Origin: Echinococcus granulosus
Taxonomy: Eukaryota > Platyhelminthes > Cestoda > Cyclophyllidea > Taeniidae
Assembly: GCF_000524195.1 (NCBI RefSeq)
Contig: NW_020170610.1
Span: forward strand, 39,285 to 56,080
Reading direction: 5' to 3'
DNA length: 16,796 nucleotides
The notes beneath the pieces were generated by a model that was not told the DNA's origin, made no database searches, and saw nothing but the letters and a program-made list of their open reading frames with translations. Made by a program: the position numbers and the translations under genes. Of the stretch, positions 8,015 through 16,796 are shown piece by piece. Each line of letters opens with the position of its first letter. Position 1 is the first letter of the stretch.

Positions 8015-10825
8015 CGCACTACTGTCTGCAAATACATGTTCGGAATATGTAACAGTGTTGCTATGGCCTGCATGGCCACCATTGTTCCCTAGTCCAATCG
8101 ACGAGCATTCCACTGTCTTATTGTTGTCACCTCACGTGGCAGGACCTTGACAGCGCGAAGTTCACAACAATTGCAGCATCGAATTTCTCACGTATTCTGC
8201 TCAAGGCGCTGTCCTTTCTCTGCATCATGAGCTGGTCTTTGCTTTCTGGGAGTTAGCCCAAGTTGGGAACGGATCTTTGATAGAGTTTGAATGAATAATC
8301 ATCAATGCTTCTTCCTGCAATTTCACCTGAGCTTCCACAAGCAATACTTGTCAGCTGGAGACCTTCCTAAAGATGCAATGCAGTGTACTCGTTTGGAGGA
8401 GCTGACTGGACACAGGTGTAGGTCCAGTGTAGTGACTCAAGGATGGTGACCCGTGCAGCAGTCATGCTTTGATTAATGTCACCCATCACATTTAACTGGT
8501 GGAAAGTCACTAATTTGCTTACCTTGATGTAGGTTTCCTCAGGCCTTCTTTGGATGTGTATGCTGTGCTCAGGATGCTGCACTGACCAAATGAAAACGGC
8601 CATTTCGGCTGAAGGCATTATTAATCTGAAGTTCTCTGCATTTTTCATTAAGGTGCTGCACAGCTGCTGAATTCATGTCGGCTAAAATGAAGTTCCTAAT
8701 ACACTAGTGACCAGTGTTGTTGGTCGTTTTCGCGATGCATGTGCATTCTACTTTCCCCAATTGAAATGGCGAAGGCGAGTGGGTGGGGAAATAGAATGTA
8801 ATAAATAGGGTCGCATTCAGGCTTTGGGTAATGTTGTGAGTGCGTTAGAGCTTGCAGGCTTTAAAACGGATGCTGCGGTGTGCAATAAGGGATGGACATG
8901 CAGCTTGAAAATGATTTTCAAGAACCTCTCGGGAAGGAAGCATTGACCTCCATTGATAAAATAGGATTTAACTACCTACATGGTCAGAGCCAACTGACTT
9001 GCCTAGACTCATTTAAAGAATCCGTACTTTGTGTATTAAGGGTTTTAATAAACGAAAATTACATCATAACAGCGACAATTTTGTGTAAAATTTACAGTGA
9101 ACATATTAATTGCAACGTATTCCATGGGTATAGATTTGGTTAGCAGCAAGTGGATTATCAAAACAGTGATTAGGTTTCGGTTAAGCTGATAATTGTTTCG
9201 TATTTACCACTAATTCATGTCCAATTTGCTCCCATTTTTGCGATATTTGTATGAACCTGCGCAACAGTTGTGCAGTAGATATTGATGCGAAAAATAAATT
9301 TTGGAATAAATTCTGAGGGCATTTGAAACAGCGCCTCTTTTTCGACTTGTCACCTTTCTAATTCACCACAAACTGTGTTTTAGCCACACGTGGTCACCGT
9401 GTTGCCTGGCTCAAAATTGATGCCGCTTTTGCATTATCTTGCCCTTTAATACCTGCTTTTACTTACAGTCCCCTACAGTAAAATACTTGTTTTTTCACCA
9501 TATTTGCCTTTACCTGTGCACGATAGACGTACTGTTATTTTGGAGATCCTACGAGCCAGTGCGGCAACTCAGTCTCTCCAGCGTAAGCACACGACGACAG
9601 GAAGAGTACAAAATAGGCCAGCAAAAAATTTGAATGGGAAACTGCATTTATCCTCTCTCTTACAGTACAACAATGTAGACACAAACTCGACAGCAGCGTG
9701 GGTAATGGAATTTCAATAGGATGGGAACTTTAGTGGCAATGCCGTTGATTTGATTAGCACTCTACATTGAAGACGAAGAAAACCAAAATTTAGCCAGAGT
9801 GGAACATGATTTCATGAAACTGAGTGCTATCCGCCTTTGGTAATTACGCTGTCAAACGTCAAAGCCAAAGATCTACACTGCTGAAGTGTGCCTCTTCGTC
9901 ACATTGTAGGTGATGTGAGTTACTAGTATTCCACATGTAAAATGGCAATGCTTTCCGTACAGTAACCCAAGGCGTGAGTAGGTTAATGAATTAATGACCA
10001 AATGTATATTAAGCATCTAGTGAAGCCACGATATTATTCGCTACTTGTATTGTACTTATATTATATCGATAGGCCTTATTTTGTCAAATTTTTTATTAGG
10101 CGTTAAGGAGATTCCTATCTTTTGTAAGCATTTAAACCTACGTATTCAATTTGGCTTCATTATTTGCAACGACGGTTCCTCCCATCAACTTACTTGTAAC
10201 TGTATCATTAATGAAAAACATGTTTATAAAACATGTAAGTAGAAGCAAAATTTTAAACTTTGCAAGAATATGGGATGCTTTTGAGACTTCTATGAAAAAA
10301 GTGACAAAGAGCACTGGTTCTTGTTATTCAAATAAATTTTTAGGCTATTGAAGCTTGTATCTATGTGATACACTTTTTAATAAAGGGTAGTCGGTTGTCT
10401 TGACTTATCTCTACCTCAAAAATCACCGAAACTTTTACAGCTTAATTTTAAATTCCGCCTTTGCAGTTACTTGTGATGAAATTTTTTTGTTTTTGGCGGT
10501 TTTCAAGCTACAACACTCGCCCTATTAGACGAAATGGAGAAAAATTTTTTCGTAGATTTCTGATAGGCTTGTTTAACATGACTCTAAACATAATCCTAAA
10601 ATTCTTTTTCCCAATCTCAGAATGATTATGCCAGATTTTAGCACACATTTCACTTGGATTTGGGTATATGAGTTATTTTTAACTAATTATATACCTAAAT
10701 AGTATTGAAAAAGGAGAAAAATCTGTCATACAGTAGAAAGGAAGGGCAAAATAGTGAGAGAAACGATTTGTCATTAACTAGACTGAACTGATTGTTCATT
10801 CAATTGAAAGAAATGCTGGGAACAA

Positions 10826-10849
10826 AAAGGGTGGCCGAGGCCACCCTTT
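10826..10849. repeat. 11-bp-arm inverted repeat with a 2-nt spacer
   Basis: AAAGGGTGGCC (10826-10836) and GGCCACCCTTT (10839-10849) are perfect inverse copies separated by GA. The very short spacer makes it nearly a palindrome. It is a GC-rich island in AT-rich intergenic DNA. Confidence 0.8.
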
Positions 10850-13086
10850 CTCCTATACAACCGCAAGATAAAAGATTTAAGCCCTCCATTTTAATTGATC
10901 CAGCCTAAATAGCCCATTGCGGACGCTGATGTACAGTTAGAGGAAGCTGTAAATCATAAAAAATGTTTGACTACCGACATTGCAAAGCACATTCCCAAAA
11001 ATGACAGCAATTTCGTGCAAGAAGACTACAACTTAGTGTTACAATTTTAGAAGCACGTCTCACAAAAATATTCTTAGGTATAAAATTCTTCACCTAACTC
11101 AAACAAAAATGGTAGTTCAGATTTCAATTAATGCATTGATACAGGCAGTTTCTTCTTCATTGCCTAACTCTGCATTTCTAAGGACAGCCTCTTCGTTGTT
11201 TGTTTGAAACCCATACTTGAAAGTAGCATTTCGCCAGTCTCTTCTTCGCAATTGGACTGTACTAAAGCCCAAAATTGTAGATATGGAAGAGGCGGTTCCA
11301 TTATTTAATGTCAATCAGAGTTGTTGCAATAAGAGTAAACGATTTCACTTTGGATTACCGAGGGTCATCATCCCAACTACGGTCTTTCAACTTGAAGGTG
11401 TAATAACGCTTCTTAAATGGAATATATTAATGGTTTCTACTCAACAATCATTACGTCAAAATGCATGATAATAAGTGCGTAAATGTATTTCAAATGGCAA
11501 GCAACTTACCCCTTAAGTTTACTAAATTCCATGATACTGTAACACCTCTAGCCTTCCTTCAAGTCGGAAGAATTCACAATACTGGGAGGGGAAGTGCATT
11601 GCCGTCGTACAGAAGTGATGGGAGGCGGCTAGGAGCATGACTCAAAGATCATGTCTTAAGTGCCCGCGTAACCAAAACGGGGCATTAAGCAAACCGTCAA
11701 AGTACCACACTGCAATATCTCTGAGGTAGGCAAACAAATTCGTTTTTGTCCTTGTGATACAAGAGAAATAATAGTAGAGGTTCTCTTAAGGTGTACCCTA
11801 TCTGTTGAAATAAGCATCACTACAATGCACAATCCATCCCTTTTCCAACAAGACAGACATGGACTTGCTTCAAATTCTGCCTTTTTACGAGCTTCGAAAG
11901 GCTTCATATGACTTTCCACCGAGCCGTTGCCCTGATGTTTCTTGCACACTTTCGAATTACGCCTTATTTTGCAGTGTCCTATCAAATCTAGGGGATAGAT
12001 CACAGTCTCAGTTGGTGTTTGGTGTTCGTCAAGTAAATATTTACGCAAGTAAAAACTTCGTCTCTATTCCACCACTTGCACACACGCACAGCTGCATGCA
12101 AACAAAGCATGCCCAGTCCCGGTCCCATGAATTGGTGCAGTGTGAGTTTGCGCGTGTTCTCATGTCTATGTGAGTCGACAGTGGGTAGTATCGAAACATC
12201 AAATGATAGGCTTATTTCCTTGATGAATGCCACAATACAACAGCACGACTGTACCAAGGCACGAAAGCACAGAAGCAGTTTCTCGTCATAACAAGCCAGT
12301 TGGTCAATCAGACAGTAGACAAAAATTGCCAATTGTAAGGTGTGTTTTGTGGCATTTTCAAAGGAGGCAAAGGGTGCGTGGACAGTCTTTGAGCAGCCCT
12401 ATCTGTCATCTATTAATGCATAGCACATGGGTAGGATTCATGCGCATTTTAACTGCCGTGATCTCCCCATCCCTCTTTCTTCCTGCAGACATAAACCCAC
12501 CACACTAGCATCCGCATTAAACTTGTCCTCAAGTTCTTGTTGACGCGTCATTTAAAAGCAACAACAATGTGTCTTCACTATTGTCAATAAATGTGTCTCT
12601 TCCTGAGCGTGAAGTGTCTGGCTTCCTTTGTTAGCCATCAGACTCTTCACACCGAGCATGCCATTTTTTTCCGCTACATGGCACATCCTCTCCAGATGAC
12701 CCACAAATTATAAGGGAGGCTGATGAAACTTTATAACCGCTTTTAAGTTAACTCATAAAGCAGAGGAGGTGGCGCCGTATCATTTAAGTTCAACGAACAC
12801 TTTATGATACATTGATGAAGAACATAATATAGGGCGTCTCACTAATAGCCCAGCATATATCTACCAACCTGTATAATGTATACCTACAATTAATAGTGCC
12901 TACTACTCGAGTCCCCATAATTTACAGAGTGGTGCTGAGGTTAGCAACACCTAAACACAGTACTGCCTTTTCACTTCTAGGCAGGGAAGGCTTACTGCTT
13001 AAAGTTCTTCCAACTTAGACAAAACCTTCTTATCAAATCCGTTGTGCAATTAACTCTAGCATTTATATTTATGAGTTTAATGCATT

Positions 13087-13106
13087 ATAAAATGCCGGCA
13101 TTTTAT
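13087..13106. repeat. Perfect 20-bp palindrome
   Basis: ATAAAATGCCGGCATTTTAT reads the same on both strands with no spacer. It has a GC core (GCCGGC) in an AT-rich setting, 430 bp upstream of the channel-subunit-like exon. It could be a dimer-protein binding site, a relic of a transposon end, or chance. Confidence 0.8.
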
Positions 13107-13536
13107 CCTTTGGGATCCTAACAGAAATCAAAATTTTATTATCAAAACAATTTTTGTATACTTTTTGGGTTACCCACATTCCTGTTTATCCAGTTACATA
13201 GTCTTCAGATGTTTAAAGTAATTAAATTGGATGTAATTTAAAAACCTTCTCTACACTGAATTGAAATGCATTAACATCCACTTTTGAGAAAAGATATTGT
13301 TAATGTAAGCAAAAAGATCAAATGTCTTAATGCCTGCGTGGTAGTCAAATCTGTTGCTTATAATTTGATTGTCCGTAAACTATTGGGGTAGATGACTTAA
13401 TAAACACAGAAAACTAGCGCCTAGCTCATAAGTAATTAAATGCCGCAGGATTTCTTGATTGGCCGAGAAGCTTAAACCAATGGGCAGCATGACCTAAATA
13501 CATCAGCAGTGATGCTTAATATGATCTACCACGCAA

Positions 13537-13971
13537 ATGTGGAGTGGGAGAAGACCGAGAAAGCACAGCGGATGCAGAGACCCTAGTAAAACCTGCGAAG
13601 CAGCGACGAATTGTCTGCTGATAACAACTCCAAAGGTGGCGAAGAAATGGCGCTTGGCCTCACGAGTAGTGTACATTGGAGGGGCGACACTGCTCACCTG
13701 TGCCATCCTCCTCGAAGGCATCTTCGTACGCCTCCTGTTAGTGCCCTACCTGCGAGAGGCCGACTTCAAGCCGACGCTTTGCGTCCTCCACAACACCTTT
13801 TACGAGGTCCGCGCAGGTTTGCAGCGTTGTGAGAGTCGTTGCGCTAAACTCGCCTCCGCTTTCCCCTGTCTCGTTGTTCGAGTTCGCTTTCTACAACCCC
13901 ACGACCGCTCCTGGCACACCGGCTACCTCTTCGACCAACTCCTCTCCTACCAAAAACGGCAACCACATTTT
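13537..13971 (+). CDS. BK-channel beta-subunit-like (KCNMB/TipE-type) exon, partial
   Basis: A GC-rich open frame in AT-rich surroundings, with C-rich third codon positions. After a basic N-terminus (KVAKKWRL) comes a hydrophobic segment at about residues 43-68 (VVYIGGATLLTCAILL...), then FKPTLCVLHNTF (C82), RCESRC (C98, C102) and SAFPCLVVRV (C111). The C, C-x3-C, (F/Y)PC-(L/V)-x-V order matches the start of the extracellular loop of BK-channel beta subunits, which have two membrane helices and modulate a potassium channel; TipE is a looser relative. The second helix is missing: the frame stops at 14008-14010, so I end the exon at a weak GTTAGT donor (13972). Residues after about 118 are uncertain, because the next frame (to 14056) is also open and reads T/S/P-rich. 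The start at ATG 13537 is the first in frame after a stop at 13522; an acceptor inside the exon is possible. Coding is likely; the family is a motif-level inference. Confidence 0.5.
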
Positions 13972-15204
13972 GTTAGTGCCTCCTCTGTTCTCTTTTCTGC
14001 GTATCTTTAAGTCGGCGTTTGAAGCCTGTGCGACTCAACTCTGTTTATCAGTTTGATAGGTCAAAACGTTCTTAATTCAGGTGCAGAACTTCTAACTAAT
14101 TGTTTAAAGTGCACTTCATCTTTGCCAAAATTTTGCGCTTCATTTCCGCACCAGTTTGATTCTAGTTGAGTTTTCAATTTGTGAAGCTCTAGTTTTGTTC
14201 GCTTCAAATACACCACTTTCTGCCAGGAACTATTTTATGGATGGACTAAATGAATGATTTAATATAATTAAGAGAAGTTTGCTTTCTTTTTGACATTGTG
14301 TTGTGAGTTTTTTATAGTATATTTTCAACTTTCCAAAGTTGCCCATTTTAGAATTTTTCGTTGTGTTAATTTTGGCCATTTTGGTGTTAAGCACAAAGGC
14401 TCCATTTCGTCAAACGATAACAATATATACGTCGAATTCTGCACGTGTTTAAATAAGGTGCCAAAAACTGTAAGCTAAAGGCATGATTGACTAAAATGCC
14501 TGAGGTACTCTGATTAGTTGGGACTGTAATTTAGCCTCCTTAAAGCATTCCTTGCCATCCCATTGATGCGGAACACTGGAGGCACTTGTAATTATGGCAA
14601 AAAATCTTATCTTAAAGTTTTATTTTAAAATAATAGACAGTGAGGATGTCAAGCATCAATCTAACAAACTCATCACCTTCTTCCAGGGCAGAGACATTTT
14701 GAGAGTCCACTTTTCTTCTACTTAATAATTAGTAATGAACTCACTACTGAAACATCTCATGCTACTTCACTTACAGCAAAAAACTTGCTACCGTTGCATA
14801 GTGCTTAATTATCTCAGAATTTCGATCAGCAATTCAACTGAACTTTTTCTAAAGAAAACATTCTTTGATGTCCACCTCCCATTTTATTGCTGCCAATATT
14901 TGCATCAAGGCGTCAGCAGGCCCTTTTGTAATCACTTCTGGTCTAAGTGGGGTTCGACCGCAATACCGTGTTCTTCTTCTTCATGCAATAATGTTCAATT
15001 TCTGTTTAAAGTCCCTTCCATTTGACTGTTGTCTTTTTTCATTCATGCACAAATTTGTTAGTCACTGTTAACCTCCTCTCCCTCTCGCCTCAGTATTTAT
15101 GCGGTAATCCAACAAAGCTAAGATGCTTCTCTTATTTTCCATACACACTCAGACGACACCTAAACATCACTTCATTGACAAGTATTCCGAGTCTGCAAGA
15201 TAGG

Positions 15205-16500
15205 TCATTCTGATGCCTCCATTATTCTAGCAGGATCACGGAGTTGGCAATGGCTCCATCCACACACTTCTGCCAATACGATGAAATGCCTTTCCATGAG
15301 TAAAACATGGCCTCGGCTTCCAACTACCCCTGATAATTTCTCGCGAGTAAAACTGCTGCTAACATATGATTCGACTTTTCGCAACGCTTCTCCTTTCATC
15401 TTCAAAACTTGACTGAGCCAAAAACTTTTAGTATTCCATGAATTTGTTGAAGGCACTTTGGTTGCACTTTCCTTAATTTGTGTCCTCTCATCTCTGCGAC
15501 AGTACTTTCAAATGTCAAACCTTGTTTTCATTACAGTTTCCTTCCCTAATGTTGTGACCTTTCTTTGACTGAGTTTCGGCTAAGCCACGATCATGCAAGC
15601 CAATGCATTGACAACGTTGTACCCTCTGAAACAACGACGACGCCTCATGAACTCCTTGTCATTTAACCACCAGGTTTTTCTACAATTGCCTTTACTGATA
15701 CTGATGCTGATACTGATGCCAAGGTTATGCACGCCCTACTTGCTGACGACTGAATGTTCCTTTTGCCTTCATTACCGACAACTTTGCTTCATCCTTCTCT
15801 CCAGGTTTTCCGTCAACCACAGTGGATTGCTTTCAGACACCCTTTGCATTTAAAACACCTGCTGAAGCCACTTCAACTGCACTACCTGCATCAAGAAACT
15901 GATTGCGTGATTTTAGTTAAATGAACTCTTTTTCATGCCTTTTGCGACTGTTCCTTTGTTTTTGTTGCCATTTCTCCTCCCCTGGTGAGTAATTAGCATC
16001 CCAACAACTATTACTTTTATCGTGTTCAACAGGCAGGACGACCATCTACTTTCGCGCTTTGGGTTCAACTCACCTCGGTGGCGCATTTTCATCATTACTT
16101 CTGTGTCAGCGCCTGTTTCCTGATTGCAGAAGTACCCTCTCTCTTGATTAGTCTATTTATTAGCGTTTGCCATGATTGCAATTGAGGCTTGTTGTCGACC
16201 CAAACATCGGTAATTGCAGCTAGTGTAGAGCACTTCGAGTGAGGAAAAGAACCTCGCACTTTCTTCAAAACTCTTTTCGCCCTATCATTAGATAGCACTC
16301 GAATTACTTCGTCACTATCGGCACGTGCTTAATAAACCCATCTTTCCTTGTGGTGAAATTTTTAAGCGACATTAATTGTCCACTTAAGGCTTGAGGGATG
16401 GCATAGCACCACTTTTGTTGGTCGACTAACGCACGAATTGCTTTTAGCAAGTGCGCCTTTCTCCAAAAGAGCTAGCGCCTTTTTGGCTTCTTCTCATGTC
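15205..16500 (-). pseudogene. Frame-broken, coding-like patches (unidentified)
   Basis: On the minus strand several open stretches follow one another in different frames: 16471-16304 (contains VDQQKWCYAIPQAL), 16298-16095 (VLSNDRAKRVLKKV, then TDVWVDNKPQLQSW), a stretch near 15800 (VVDGKPGEKDEAKLSV) and 15456-15205 (VVGSRGHVLLMERHF). Their residue make-up is protein-like and K/E/A-rich, and frame changes occur without clear GT-AG junctions, which suggests a decayed coding region. No domain, reverse-transcriptase motif or terminal repeat is recognisable. Some plus-strand frames here also look plausible, so both strand and reality are uncertain. Confidence 0.2.
15695..15718 (+). repeat. Two tandem copies of CTGATACTGATG
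   Basis: A 12-bp unit repeated exactly twice, itself two near-identical hexamers. It lies inside the coding-like but frame-broken region. Confidence 0.8.
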
Positions 16501-16796
16501 TACCTGCTGCTATTCGCGTTGTCCACCATTGAAGTAGCTAATGCCAATTCTGGTGCATTTACTTCATTCATACTCATGGCAAATCATTTTAATCCACTCA
16601 AAAAGCTGGTGCGGATTTCAGCAGGGCTCACAGCAATTGCTCCTTGCAGCATGTGAAGTCTCACAAATTGTGCGCGTATGCCAGTGTGCATCCACAACAA
16701 GAAAGTGGAGGAGGGAAGAAAGAGAGGTAGATGAGAGATGATTTGATGGAAATGCATCGTTTAATCAGTGCACCAGTCATCACAGTACCCTCAACA

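Larger units (their letters stand above)
8015..13536. other. AT-rich spacer between two divergent genes, no confident gene
   Basis: About 5.5 kb upstream of both the minus-strand lectin/CCP gene and the plus-strand channel-subunit-like exon, so it should hold their promoters; no TATA box is clear. Weak coding hints: a minus-strand segment 8618-8523 starting MPSAEMAVFIW and ending at a GTAAGC donor, a plus-strand frame 8892-9143 (MDMQLENDFQEPLGK...), and a minus-strand 130-codon frame 12048-11656. None has a recognisable domain. From about 10000 to 11100 and 12700 to 13500 the sequence is strongly AT-rich. Small inverted repeats occur at 10218-10236, 10826-10849 and 13087-13106. Confidence 0.5.
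13972..16796. other. Region without a confident gene
   Basis: If the channel-subunit-like gene continues, this would be its intron; I found no exon with a second helix or the later cysteine motif. From 13972 to about 15150 it is mainly AT-rich with no convincing frame. The 15205-16500 part has coding-like minus-strand patches, described separately. The final 100 bases include a purine-rich tract (about 16699-16742). Confidence 0.45.

Noticed and set aside
8523..8618. Candidate small minus-strand exon ending at a GTAAGC donor
   Set aside because: No partner exon with matching phase could be found, and competing frames over the same DNA look equally plausible.
8892..9143. 83-codon plus-strand frame starting MDMQLENDF
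   Set aside because: Opening residues look protein-like, but there is no domain, no neighbouring exon and the region is AT-rich.
11656..12048. 130-codon minus-strand frame
   Set aside because: Long but with no recognisable motif, overlapped by a plus-strand frame of similar length, and without supporting splice or codon signals; probably chance.
14935..14970. Possible tRNA-like B-box (GGGTTCGACC)
   Set aside because: No matching A-box or cloverleaf arms in the surrounding 100 bases.

Overview
The window looks like invertebrate metazoan genomic DNA. It is moderately AT-rich and mostly non-coding, with short exons joined by GT-AG introns and no operons or bacterial signals. The style (compact multi-exon genes, short symmetric-phase exons) would fit a parasitic flatworm such as a tapeworm or fluke. 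That placement is an impression only; no marker gene fixes the organism.

The left half (911-8014, minus strand) holds one complete gene that I assembled exon by exon. It has eight coding exons, seven GT-AG introns, 1839 coding bases and 612 residues. The product is a predicted type I membrane protein: signal peptide, one C-type lectin-like domain (CTLD), four sushi/CCP domains, one transmembrane helix near the C-terminus and a short, strongly basic cytoplasmic tail. Every intron is in phase 1 and each CCP is exactly one exon. The order resembles a vertebrate selectin without its EGF domain. The CTLD lacks the EPN/QPD and WND calcium/sugar-site motifs, so binding is probably not classical calcium-dependent sugar recognition.

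The middle (8015-13536) is AT-rich and apparently intergenic, about 5.5 kb between two divergently oriented genes. It contains a compact 11-bp-arm inverted repeat and a perfect 20-bp palindrome.

At 13537-13971 (plus strand) a GC-rich island encodes a membrane segment followed by a cysteine pattern (C, then C-x3-C, then F-P-C-L-x-V) that resembles the N-terminal half of BK-channel beta subunits (KCNMB) and, more loosely, insect TipE proteins. It would be a first or early exon; the rest of that gene was not found in the window.

The right end (13972-16796) has no clear gene. About 15.2-16.5 kb contains several short, coding-like reading frames on the minus strand that are broken relative to one another, possibly a decayed gene or retroelement that I cannot name.
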